Shown here: in pieces, positions 8,197 to 14,577 of the stretch
Position numbering within the stretch: position 1 is the first letter of the stretch
How the letters are laid out: every line of letters starts with the position of its first letter
NCBI GenBank assembly: GCA_020052645.1
Contig: JAGVOQ010000005.1
Location: 1 to 47,102, forward strand
Reading direction: 5' to 3'
Source: Candidatus Omnitrophota bacterium
GTDB taxonomy: Bacteria > Omnitrophota > Gorgyraeia > Velamenicoccales > Velamenicoccaceae
DNA: 47,102 bases
Translations under genes and position numbers: made by a program
Notes under the pieces: generated by a model
Seen by the model: the letters and a program-made list of their open reading frames with translations, nothing else
Database searches by the model: none
What the model was told of the DNA's origin: nothing

Positions 8197-8532
8197 CCCA
8201 GCACTAATTTTTACAGTTGTAAAGATCCTTTCAATCTGCTTTTTAAATGAGTTCTTGCTTGACCGTAATGCTTAAGCTTTCGTTCTCTTTCTCTTGCATC
8301 TAATTCTGCTTTATAACCTTCACACCCAACAAGCTCCCACTCCCCATCGCGAGCATGTTCCTTGATTCGTCTTTCTAAATCATTGGTATATCCGTAATAA
8401 AGTTCGTCATTTTTTTGATTCTTTAGAATATATACCAGTACATTTTAAAATTAGTGCTGGGTCAAATTCGGCCTTATAATTTACGTTCCTGCTTGCCAGA
8501 GGCAAGCGTCCGTAAATTATGGCCTTATTTGA
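8197..8532. mobile_element. Composite inverted-repeat element with GIY-YIG cargo (fabZ-acpP spacer)
   Basis: The inner inverted repeat is CCCAGCACTAATTTT (8197-8211) against AAAATTAGTGCTGGG (8447-8461), 15 of 15 bases. It encloses exactly the broken GIY-YIG gene. To its right is a foot hairpin: TCAAAT (8462-8467), TC, GGCC, TT, ATAATTTACG (8476-8485), an apical GCTTGCC/GGCAAGC hairpin, CGTAAATTAT (8511-8520), GGCC, TT, ATTTGA (8527-8532). The right foot overlaps the acpP stop codon. The left hairpin seen in other copies is not recognisable here; 8158-8196 is unremarkable. Confidence 0.75.
8211..8443 (-). pseudogene. GIY-YIG nuclease gene, frameshifted near its start
   Basis: Read from about 8440 on the minus strand, the frame encodes VYILKNQKNDELYYGYTN followed by DLERRIKEH and ends at TAA 8211-8213. 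This is a GIY-YIG domain with the family YxYIL, YYGYTxDLxxRIxEH and ELDARERERKLK segments. The ATG at 8441-8443 is out of frame: ATG TAC TGG is followed by TAT. One extra G near 8435 would give the expected MYWVYILK start. The gene is therefore broken by a single-base deletion, or the assembly lacks one base. It fills the loop of the CAGCACTAATTTT inverted repeat. It is clearly different in sequence from the two intact copies at 8817 and 15526. Confidence 0.75.
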
Positions 8533-8773
8533 CTTTCTTCTTTAACGAACTTTCAGCTAATTCAATAATCTTGTTTAACGTAGTTAAATCTTTCAGCTTC
8601 TCTTCAGGAATAATGATCTTGTACTTTTTTTCCAGGGCTGCAAGGATTTCAAGCGCCATCATGGAATCAGCGCCAATATCCTGCACCAAGTGAGCATCTG
8701 GAGGGATCTGGTCAGGCGCCTTCTCAATCACCATTGAAACAATTGCAAGCACTTCTTTTCTGACGTCGGCCAT
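8525..8773 (-). CDS. acpP: Acyl carrier protein
   Basis: 82 residues forming the four-helix ACP fold. Ser37 in GADSMMALEI is the phosphopantetheine site; the motif is DSM instead of the more common DSL. It carries the growing chain between the ketosynthase, reductase, dehydratase and, by inference, the reductive release enzyme. A good Shine-Dalgarno (AAAGGAG) precedes the ATG and is directly followed, further upstream, by the foot of a composite hairpin element. The stop codon lies inside the foot of another one. Whether it is the general fatty-acid ACP or a dedicated one cannot be told without the rest of the genome. Confidence 0.92.
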   Translation of the reverse strand: MADVRKEVLAIVSMVIEKAPDQIPPDAHLVQDIGADSMMALEILAALEKKYKIIIPEEKLKDLTTLNKIIELAESSLKKKVK

Positions 8774-8788
8774 AAGTTAGCTTTCTCC

Positions 8789-9211
8789 TTTAATGAGCAG
8801 ACGACTTACAGATTTACTACGACGTAAGTCGTAGGTCTTTGACCGTCTGTGAATTAAACCCTTGACATTTTGATTTTGGAAAACTTTCTACCAGCTTTTG
8901 TATCGTCGTTCTACGCGTTTTACCATTCTTAAAACTCATTTCTGTCTTAAAAGCTTCAGAACGCGTAGAACACTCTTTAAAATAAACTAATTTTGGATGT
9001 TTATTTCTTGTAAACCTAACACGACCTTGACCATGATCTTTCAAACGCTTAGCTAAATCATTCGTATGACCGTAATATTTACAATTATCGCTACATTGCA
9101 GAATATAAGCGCAATACTTATTCATACGTTCAAAATGTCAAGGGTCATGTTCAGCCAAAAGACTTACGCACACTCCTCTTGGTCGTTCCGTAAGTCTTAG
9201 CCTCACCATGA
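8789..9211. mobile_element. Composite hairpin element with intact GIY-YIG cargo (acpP-fabG spacer)
   Basis: Left hairpin: TTTAAT (8789-8794), GA, GCAGACG, ACTTAC stem, then CGTCTGT (8844-8850), GA, ATTAAA (8853-8858). Inner inverted repeat: CCCTTGACATTTTGA (8859-8873) against TCAAAATGTCAAGGG (9130-9144), 15 of 15. Right hairpin: TCATG (9145-9149), AGACTTACG (9160-9168), CGTAAGTCT (9189-9197), CATGA (9207-9211); its lower stem is less regular than in other copies. The left foot abuts the acpP Shine-Dalgarno and the right end overlaps the fabG stop region. The GIY-YIG gene sits between the inner repeats. Confidence 0.8.
8817..9125 (-). CDS. Single-domain GIY-YIG nuclease, copy A (element cargo)
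   Basis: 102 residues, nearly all one GIY-YIG domain: CAYIL and KYYGHTNDLAKRLKDH give the two signature strands and the first helix with its arginine. SEAFKTEMSFK contains the expected metal-binding glutamate. Family members nick or cut DNA; free-standing versions like this are usually uncharacterised (YhbQ/UPF0213-like). It is about 86% identical to copy B at 15526 by direct comparison. The last twenty or so residues (SKCQGFNSQT onward) are encoded by the inner inverted repeat and the left hairpin of the surrounding element. The gene and element have therefore evolved as one unit. It interrupts the acpP-fabG pair and has no obvious role in lipid synthesis. Confidence 0.85.
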   Translation of the reverse strand: MNKYCAYILQCSDNCKYYGHTNDLAKRLKDHGQGRVRFTRNKHPKLVYFKECSTRSEAFKTEMSFKNGKTRRTTIQKLVESFPKSKCQGFNSQTVKDLRLTS

Positions 9212-9961
9212 TGTATGCAAACCACCGTCCACTTTAATGACTTGTCCTGTAATATAATTTGAATCTTCGCTCAATAAAAATGAAACAACTTTCGCGATTT
9301 CCTTCACTTTTCCAAAACGGCCAAAAGGAATGGATTCAATCGCTTTCTGCTTAACGTCATCTTTCAAAAAACTCGTCATGTCTGTTTCAACATAACCCGG
9401 CGCCACGCAGTTAACGCGGATTTTATAAGGCGCAACCTCTTTTGCCAATGCTTTTGTTAAGCCTATTATACCAGCTTTTGACGCTGAATAGTTAACTTGT
9501 CTTGCAATCCCACTGATGCCGCTGATAGATGAAATATTAACAATACTGCCGCTTTTTTGTTTTAAAAAAGTCACAATAACTGAACGCGACATATTAAAAT
9601 ATCCAGTTAAATTCGTATCAATAACATCCTGCCACTCTTCTTTATCCATGAGCATGAATGCCTTATCACTGGTTTTTCCGGCATTGTTGACTAAAAAATC
9701 AAGGCTGCCAAAGTAATTCCTTACCTGCTCCACAAACTCACGACACGTTTGATAATCTTTGACATTTCCTTTAAAACTCAAGCCCTGTGAACCAAGCCTC
9801 TCTATCTCCTCCAAAAGCAGCCTTGCTTCATCCTGGCTTATAAGATAATTAAAAGCAACCTTAGCCCCTAAACCTGCGAGTTCTAAGGCTATAGCGCGGC
9901 CTATGCCCCTTGTCGCGCCTGTTACAATTGCCACTTTATCTTTAAAAATTTTATCTTCCAT
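9203..9961 (-). CDS. fabG: 3-oxoacyl-ACP reductase FabG
   Basis: A 252-residue classical SDR. It has the cofactor motif TGATRGIG (14-21), NNAG, and the catalytic residues Asn117, Ser145, Tyr158 and Lys162 (YSASK). The C-terminal segment DSNYITGQVIKVDGG is characteristic of FabG. It reduces beta-ketoacyl-ACP to beta-hydroxyacyl-ACP with NADPH. It lies between the dead ketosynthase homologue upstream and acpP downstream, so it serves the same chain-building set. The dead KS gene ends 44 bases before it. Confidence 0.92.
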   Translation of the reverse strand: MEDKIFKDKVAIVTGATRGIGRAIALELAGLGAKVAFNYLISQDEARLLLEEIERLGSQGLSFKGNVKDYQTCREFVEQVRNYFGSLDFLVNNAGKTSDKAFMLMDKEEWQDVIDTNLTGYFNMSRSVIVTFLKQKSGSIVNISSISGISGIARQVNYSASKAGIIGLTKALAKEVAPYKIRVNCVAPGYVETDMTSFLKDDVKQKAIESIPFGRFGKVKEIAKVVSFLLSEDSNYITGQVIKVDGGLHTSW

Positions 9962-9967
9962 TTTTTT

Positions 9968-9998
9968 CTATAGACTATAGACCATCGACTATCGACTT
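9968..9998. repeat. Degenerate heptamer tandem repeat (fabG-KS spacer)
   Basis: Four adjoining seven-base units with exact period 7: CTATAGA, CTATAGA, CCATCGA, CTATCGA (9968-9995), followed by CTT. They fill most of the spacer between the fabG start and the stop codon of the upstream KS-like gene. They belong to the same structural class, with a different word, as the repeats at 17573, 17623, 20193 and 25452. Confidence 0.7.
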
Positions 9999-10005
9999 AT
10001 CTTGT

Positions 10006-11235
10006 CTATTTAGACAAGATAATACAATTATTCGTGCCGCTTGGGCCAAAACAACTGATCAAAACATTGGAAAGCTTTGCTTTTCTTGATTTATTAGGCA
10101 CATAATCCAAATCACAATCCGCATCTTTTTCTTCATAATTGATTGTGGGCGGAATAAACTGATTTTCCAATGAACCAATGCCTGCAGCCATCTGCATAGC
10201 GCCTGAAGCGCTGAAAGTCTCACCAATCATGGATTTTATAGCACTTACGGGGAGTTTTTTAGCCTTATCGCCAAATACATCGCAAATAGCCTCTGTCTCA
10301 ATCACATCAGCTTCTTTAGTTGAATTAGCATTAGCGCTAATATAATCAATATCACCCATGACTAATCCGGCCTCGTCTAAAGCTTTTTTTAATGCCTGAC
10401 GGATTCCGGGGCCGCGGCGGTTATACTTATTCACGCGAAACGGATCAAACGCGTAGCCGATAGACTTAACCTCACAATAAATCTTAGCTCCCCGTTTTTT
10501 CGCGCTCTCTTCGTCTTCAATTAAAAACATGCCCGACCCTTCGCCAAAAATAATACCGTTGCGTCTTTTGTCAAACGGACACGACAATTCAATTCCGCCA
10601 TTTTTTGATGCAGCCGAAAAACCAAGCTTATAAAAACCTAAATACGTCTGAATACACATCTCTTCAACACCGCCAACCAAAACAGCCTTGGCGCGTCCGA
10701 GTTGAATAAAATCACAGGCATATTTAAGCGCATCCAAGCTTGATGTAAAGCCTGTCGCAATAGTTGTATTAAATCCCGTAATGCCAAATCGTATTGAAAT
10801 CTGGCTGGCAGGAGAATTGATCACAGTATTAGGAAAAAGAGCGGGATTCACATACCTGGGCCCTTCGCGCAAAGCCTGCTTATCAAATTCGCTGATACTC
10901 CAAACACTGCCTAAGGTCGTGCCTAAAACTACGCCCACTTCATCCGCGTTATCTTTAGTAACTGAAAAATTGGCGTCATCCAAGGCTAATTTTGCCGCCA
11001 CATTGACAAGGATGGTACTTCTGTCTAAAAGCCTTAGACCTTTTTCACCCAAATAGGGCTTTGGGTCAAAATCTTTTATTTCTCCGGCGAGCTTTGATTT
11101 TAACGCTGTTGTTTCAAAGAGCGAAACTTCTTTGATCCCTGAGACCCCTTTTTCCAAAGCATTCCAAAAAGCCTCTTTACCGATAGCATTGGATGCCAAA
11201 ATACCAACGCCGGTAATCACGATCTTTTTTTTCAT
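10006..11235 (-). CDS. Catalytically dead ketosynthase homologue (chain-length-factor-like, KS-beta)
   Basis: About 409 residues with a complete FabF/KAS fold, but every catalytic residue is replaced. The active Cys position is Phe163 (ATGFTSS in place of TACASG), the first His is Asn302 (SANANST) and the second His is Glu339 (MIGETFS). In type II polyketide and aryl-polyene systems such a subunit (chain length factor) pairs with an active KS and shapes chain length. The active partner is the FabF-like gene at 6432. I use ATG 11235; the longer frame starts with TTG and has no ribosome binding site. Loss of all three residues while the fold is kept argues for a structural role and against decay. 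The product is unknown. Confidence 0.85.
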   Translation of the reverse strand: MKKKIVITGVGILASNAIGKEAFWNALEKGVSGIKEVSLFETTALKSKLAGEIKDFDPKPYLGEKGLRLLDRSTILVNVAAKLALDDANFSVTKDNADEVGVVLGTTLGSVWSISEFDKQALREGPRYVNPALFPNTVINSPASQISIRFGITGFNTTIATGFTSSLDALKYACDFIQLGRAKAVLVGGVEEMCIQTYLGFYKLGFSAASKNGGIELSCPFDKRRNGIIFGEGSGMFLIEDEESAKKRGAKIYCEVKSIGYAFDPFRVNKYNRRGPGIRQALKKALDEAGLVMGDIDYISANANSTKEADVIETEAICDVFGDKAKKLPVSAIKSMIGETFSASGAMQMAAGIGSLENQFIPPTINYEEKDADCDLDYVPNKSRKAKLSNVLISCFGPSGTNNCIILSK

Positions 11236-11281
11236 AATAAGTTTTAAATGATCTGCACCCCACTTCGCCAAGCAGCTTCGC

Positions 11282-11362
11282 GGGGTTATTACGTTTTATC
11301 CTATTCTTACCTTATGGTGAAAACGTAATAAAGAACCCCTTGACCGTCATGGACAAGGGGTT
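11282..11362 (-). promoter_or_regulatory. Leader hairpins upstream of the KS-beta gene, mutually exclusive
   Basis: In the transcript, arm AACCCCTTG (11354-11362) can pair with CAAGGGGTT (11334-11342). The GGGGTT part of that second arm (11334-11339) can instead pair with AACCCC (11282-11287), extending a strong hairpin TTATTACGTTTT/AAAACGTAATAA (11320-11331 with 11286-11297). The two folds compete for the same bases about 50 bases before the KS-beta start. The CCCCTTGAC arm resembles the inner repeat of the composite elements, so this may instead be a diverged member of that family. No T-tract follows either hairpin. The rest of the 346-base spacer (11363-11581) is AT-rich; it also has a long-range inverted repeat GACTTTTCG/CGAAAAGTC (11434-11442, 11565-11573). 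Confidence 0.45.
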
Positions 11363-11546
11363 TATCGACCCTTTGATACAAAAAAATTATAAAACTTTTT
11401 AAATTTTGTTAAAGTTTTAAACATATGAAGTATGACTTTTCGCCCTTAATCCTCCAAACAAATTTAATCTGCGAAATTATGCAATCTCTTTATAACTTTA
11501 TATTTTAAAACAAGATACAGATAAAATGTAATCCAACTCTGTATAT

Positions 11547-11575
11547 AATTTATCAAGAGACAGACGAAAAGTCAA
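11547..11575 (-). promoter_or_regulatory. Candidate sigma-70-type promoter for the KS-beta/fab operon
   Basis: On the minus strand TTGACT (11570-11575), a 17-base spacer and TAAATT (11547-11552) lie just after the lipoyl-protein stop codon. They fit the consensus at five of six and four of six bases. If used, transcripts would carry a leader of about 300 bases containing the competing hairpins at 11282-11362. In AT-rich DNA such matches arise by chance, so this is tentative. Confidence 0.35.
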
Positions 11576-11581
11576 TACTTT

Positions 11582-11854
11582 TTAAACCCCTTCCCCCTCT
11601 GCTGGGCTATTTCCACCTGTTTCTTCTTCTATTGTAGCCAAAACGCTCCCCACCTCCACCACATCGCCTTCATGAGCCATAATTTCAACGATTGCTCCGG
11701 AACATGGCGCAGGCACATTAAATGTCGCTTTATCTGTAGTCATTTCAACCAAATCATTACCCTCAACGACCGACATCCCCTCTTCAAAATACCAATAAGA
11801 CACAGTTGCCTTCGTGATATTTTCCCCTAATTCCGGCAAATAAACTTTAATCAT
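11582..11854 (-). CDS. Free-standing lipoyl/biotinyl-attachment domain protein
   Basis: 90 residues forming one lipoyl domain. The hairpin lysine is Lys42 in MTTDKATFNVPAP, the E2-type lipoylation context; a biotin carrier would have an MKM-like motif. The start MIKVYLPELGENITKATV is like the first lipoyl domain of dihydrolipoamide acyltransferases. There is no peripheral-subunit-binding or acyltransferase domain, only a short acidic tail. Together with lipB and a dihydrolipoyl dehydrogenase upstream it makes a lipoyl carrier, attachment and reoxidation set. No E1 or E2 is encoded in the window, so the enzyme it serves is unknown. GGA upstream of the ATG supports the start. Confidence 0.85.
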   Translation of the reverse strand: MIKVYLPELGENITKATVSYWYFEEGMSVVEGNDLVEMTTDKATFNVPAPCSGAIVEIMAHEGDVVEVGSVLATIEEETGGNSPAEGEGV

Positions 11855-11871
11855 GCGAGATTCCTTTCATA

Positions 11872-12010
11872 CACAGATTACCCATACACAGATCAACACA
11901 GATTGTTTTTTAAAACCTAACTTTCACAGAACAGCACAGATGAAATTAACACAGATAAATTTAAAATTTAACAATTTCACAGATTTGCACAGATGTGAAT
12001 TGACACAGAT
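11872..12010. repeat. CACAGAT repeat array with about 53-base higher-order period
   Basis: CACAGAT occurs at 11872, 11887, 11897, 11935, 11950, 11978, 11988 and 12004, with CACAGAA at 11925. The steps are 15, 10, 28, 10, 15, 28, 10 and 16. The block 11897-11949 recurs as 11950-12003, a tandem unit of about 53 bases. The array fills the spacer between the GxxExxY gene and the lipoyl gene. Shorter pieces of the same pattern occur at 14487 and 17018. This is not a CRISPR: words are too short and there are no unique spacers. Confidence 0.8.
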
Positions 12011-12012
12011 TG

Positions 12013-12414
12013 TTATGTATAAATACGTCTTTTTATGGTCAGCTTAGCAGTTCCAAAATTAGCTAAAAGAACAAGCTTATAATCCGTACCTTTAATGTAA
12101 TAAAATATTTGGTCAAACATGGCTTTTGTTAATATCGGAACAGCCTTGAGTTCTAAAATAACTTTATCTTCGATAATGAAATCCGGCTTATAGCTGCCAA
12201 CCTTCTGACCTTTATACTCGACGGGGAGAAACTTCTCTTCTTCAAAACCAATCTTTCTATTTTTTAGTTCTACCGCAATAGCCTTATGGTAAATATTCTC
12301 TTTATGCACCGAACCAAGTTCATTATGAACTTCATAAAGAGCACCTATAATTTTATAAGTTAGCTCTTTATACAATCCTTCTTGTTTTTCATATACGCTT
12401 TTTTCTGTGCTCAT
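12013..12414 (-). CDS. GxxExxY-family protein
   Basis: 133 residues. The family hallmark region reads YKIIGALYEVHNELG followed by SVHKENIYHKAIAVEL. The second half has a PD-(D/E)xK-like pattern, KPDFIIEDKVILELKAV, then FDQIFYYIKGTDYKLVLLANFG. That suggests a nuclease-like fold, although no activity has been established for the family that I know of. Such genes are often multi-copy in environmental bacteria. It starts beside, and is followed by, CACAGAT repeats, so gene and repeats may move together. It interrupts an otherwise coherent lipB-lipoyl-domain pair and probably has no part in lipoylation. Confidence 0.82.
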   Translation of the reverse strand: MSTEKSVYEKQEGLYKELTYKIIGALYEVHNELGSVHKENIYHKAIAVELKNRKIGFEEEKFLPVEYKGQKVGSYKPDFIIEDKVILELKAVPILTKAMFDQIFYYIKGTDYKLVLLANFGTAKLTIKRRIYT

Positions 12415-12447
12415 CTTGTGTAATATTATCTGCGCCCATCCATAGTT

Positions 12448-13104
12448 TCAATTTAAATGGCATTCAAAAATATCCTGTATACTTTTAAGCAGCATCAGGC
12501 GAACAGTTTCAAGCGAGACATCATCATCAAAAAAATCATTGATGGAAGCGATCTTAACATCAGGCAATCCACAAGGCTTGATCAGATTATAAAATTTCTT
12601 ATCTGTGCGCACATTAAGCGATAGCCCATGATAGGTAACCCAATGACTGACACCGATGCCGATAGAAGCAACTTTATAAGGGCCGACCCAAACGCCTGTT
12701 AAGCCGCTTTTGCGATAGGCGTTAAGCCCAAAATTATTCCTTAAAGCCCTGATCACGACTTCTTCCAAGTTTCTTAAAAATATATGCAGGTCTTTTTTAT
12801 CCTCTTTCAAATTAAAAATAGGATACAGAACAATTTGCCCCGGCCCATGATAGGTCACATCACCGCCGCGGTCCGTCCAACAAATCCCAACTCCAAGTTT
12901 TTTCAACTCTTCGCAAGAAACAAGAATATTTTCTTTTTTTGCCAGGCGGCTCAAGGTAATCACATGCGGATGCTGACAGGTGATCAATGTATCCGAAACT
13001 TCTCCGTCAATGACCTTTTTGACAATCTTCTTCTGCAGGTCAAGCGACTTTTGATACTCGATCATCCCCAAATCAACGACGTGACATTTAGGTTTAAGAT
13101 ACAT
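12448..13104 (-). CDS. lipB: Octanoyl-[ACP]:protein N-octanoyltransferase LipB
   Basis: About 218 residues. The conserved RGGDVTYHGPGQIVLYP block, Lys144 in GPYKVASIGIGVSHW and the catalytic Cys178 in KPCGLPDVKIASI are all present. It moves octanoate from octanoyl-ACP to the lysine of lipoyl domains, the first step of lipoylation; LipA then inserts sulfur, and no lipA is in the window. I choose ATG 13104, preceded by GGGG at a normal distance. The longer frame begins 21 codons earlier and would translate an upstream hairpin. A lipoyl-domain substrate is encoded two genes later and ACP further on, which fits the role. Confidence 0.93.
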   Translation of the reverse strand: MYLKPKCHVVDLGMIEYQKSLDLQKKIVKKVIDGEVSDTLITCQHPHVITLSRLAKKENILVSCEELKKLGVGICWTDRGGDVTYHGPGQIVLYPIFNLKEDKKDLHIFLRNLEEVVIRALRNNFGLNAYRKSGLTGVWVGPYKVASIGIGVSHWVTYHGLSLNVRTDKKFYNLIKPCGLPDVKIASINDFFDDDVSLETVRLMLLKSIQDIFECHLN

Positions 13105-13106
13105 AT

Positions 13107-13227
13107 TTACCCCGTTAGAGATAACCGCCAACTTTAGTCTGCGGTTATCCAGTGATAAAGCCGACAATAGTTTAAAACCACCATCAGCGCAAACCGTTAG
13201 TAAACCCCGTTCTCTAACGGGGTTTAC
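13107..13227. repeat. Nested hairpins in the lpd-lipB spacer
   Basis: GATAACCGC/GCGGTTATC (13120-13128, 13141-13149) and a perfect 12-bp hairpin GTAAACCCCGTT-CTCT-AACGGGGTTTAC (13200-13227). The second overlaps the lpd stop codon. In addition ACCCCGTTAGAG (13109-13120) is the reverse complement of CTCTAACGGGGT (13212-13223), so an outer pairing across the whole spacer is also possible. On the minus strand no T-tract follows, so this is not an obvious terminator. Confidence 0.6.
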
Positions 13228-14477
13228 TCCAAAACCTTTGCCACTTCAGCGATTATTTCAGAGATACTCGGATGCGCGAAAATAGTCTTTCTTAAATCTT
13301 GGATGGTTAAGTTATTTTTTATCATAATTGAAAAAATATTGACGAGCTCCGTTGCCTCGAGGCCTATAATGTTTGCGCCTAAAATACGGCCGGATCTTGT
13401 CCCAACGATAACTTTAACAAACCCTTGAGTATCACCAAATATATGCGCCATACCGATAGACAGGTAATTAACCGTCGCTATTCTATATTCTTCAACAGAA
13501 AGCTTGGTTTTTTCTTCACTGATCCCGACAGAGGCGATCTCAGGAGACGTAAATATGCTTACAGGCACAACAGAATAATCTTTTTTCTCACGCTCAGAGA
13601 ACATATTCTTAACCGCGAGTTCTCCTTCGTAAGAAGCCACATGCGCCAGCATATAGCCGCCGATACAATCCCCTGCGGCAAAGATATTGGGAATATTCGT
13701 TTTCAACTCATGGTCTACAACAATGCTATCTTTTTCTGTTCTTATATAACCACTGTCCTCCCACAATCCGTCCAACGAAGACTTGCGTCCTACAGACAAA
13801 AGAATTTTCTCAAAATTATTCAAATCAATCTCACCGTGCTTTTTTTGAAGCTCGATTTTAATACCTGCTTTTTGAAACACTTGAGCGATTTTTTTTGAAA
13901 GCTGTCCATCAATCCCAGGCAAAAGCTGAGATTCAATTTCAAGAATAGTCACCTCAACACCCAAGCGCTTAAAAATTGTGGCAAATTCACACCCTATAAC
14001 GCCGCCACCGATAATGAGGAGATTTTTCGGGAGTTGCTCCCAGGAAAGAATATCATCCGTAGAATTAATCTTCTGATGATCAAATTTCAAATCCGGCAAT
14101 TCACGCGGGGTCGAACCCGTCGCGATCAAAATAAATTTTGCCTTGATCTCTTGATCCTCACCTACACGCACCGTATCGCAGGATACAATTTTTGCTTTCC
14201 CGTTGATATAATCGATGGCCCGACTTTTAAGCACAAACTGCATACCTTGACGCAGGCGTTCAATGATCTGACTTGCTTTTGTTTGTATATCAGGGAAAGA
14301 ATAATTTTGTTTGGAATAGGCCACCCAGGCCTTGGTAGGAATACAGCCCCGGTTTAGGCAAGTCCCGCCGATCTCTTTGTCTTCGATCAAGCAGACTTTC
14401 TTACCGAGTTTTGAAGCGCGCTGGGCCGCATTAAATCCAGCCCAACCTCCTCCGATAACGCACAAATCGTACTTCAT
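13224..14477 (-). CDS. lpd: Dihydrolipoyl dehydrogenase-family flavoprotein
   Basis: 417 residues from ATG 14477. An FAD motif (VIGGGWAG) opens the protein, the redox disulfide is Cys40/Cys45 in GGTCLNRGCIPTK, a second NAD motif reads IIGGGVIGCEFA, and the FAD motif FAAGDC is followed by the dimer-interface His-Glu pair in FAHPSISEII. The CxxxxC spacing and His-Glu pair indicate dihydrolipoamide oxidation with NAD+. It is shorter than the common 460-470 residues. The longer frame to 14516 begins with TTG and reads through CACAGAT repeats, so I reject it. It precedes lipB and a free lipoyl domain, which supports a lipoamide role over mercuric or glutathione reductase. Confidence 0.88.
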   Translation of the reverse strand: MKYDLCVIGGGWAGFNAAQRASKLGKKVCLIEDKEIGGTCLNRGCIPTKAWVAYSKQNYSFPDIQTKASQIIERLRQGMQFVLKSRAIDYINGKAKIVSCDTVRVGEDQEIKAKFILIATGSTPRELPDLKFDHQKINSTDDILSWEQLPKNLLIIGGGVIGCEFATIFKRLGVEVTILEIESQLLPGIDGQLSKKIAQVFQKAGIKIELQKKHGEIDLNNFEKILLSVGRKSSLDGLWEDSGYIRTEKDSIVVDHELKTNIPNIFAAGDCIGGYMLAHVASYEGELAVKNMFSEREKKDYSVVPVSIFTSPEIASVGISEEKTKLSVEEYRIATVNYLSIGMAHIFGDTQGFVKVIVGTRSGRILGANIIGLEATELVNIFSIMIKNNLTIQDLRKTIFAHPSISEIIAEVAKVLE

Positions 14478-14486
14478 ATTTTTAAT

Positions 14487-14518
14487 CACAGATTTGCACA
14501 GATTCAATTTACACAAAA
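14487..14518. repeat. CACAGAT repeat remnant upstream of lpd
   Basis: CACAGAT at 14487 and 14497, then CACAAAA at 14512. The 10- and 15-base steps match the array at 11872-12010, so this is a solitary piece of the same repeat. There is no GxxExxY gene beside it. Confidence 0.65.
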
Positions 14519-14577
14519 TTACCGCAAGATAAAATTCAAAAACTTATAATACTTAGAATGCTTAAAAATAACACGAA

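Noticed and set aside
8789-9211. Composite element as a classical insertion sequence
   Set aside because: There is no DDE, tyrosine or serine transposase, no simple terminal inverted repeat and no clear target duplication; the only cargo is a 102-residue GIY-YIG domain protein.
11872-12010. CACAGAT array as a CRISPR array
   Set aside because: The repeated word is only seven bases, steps vary between 10 and 28, the intervening sequence is itself partly repeated at 53 bases, and no cas gene is present.
11853-12047. Plus-strand open frame through the CACAGAT array
   Set aside because: Its translation is just the repeat (repeated HTQI/TQI-like residues) and there is no ribosome binding site.
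13425-13898. Plus-strand open frame of about 157 codons
   Set aside because: It lies wholly antisense to the well-supported dihydrolipoyl dehydrogenase gene and its translation has no recognisable domain. Similar long antisense frames at 26384, 33437, 36536 and 41118 are shadows of adk, rpsC, rplD/rplC and rpsG/fusA.
14478-14516. Longer N-terminus for lpd
   Set aside because: It starts at TTG and translates CACAGAT repeats; the FAD motif follows the ATG at 14477 at the normal distance.
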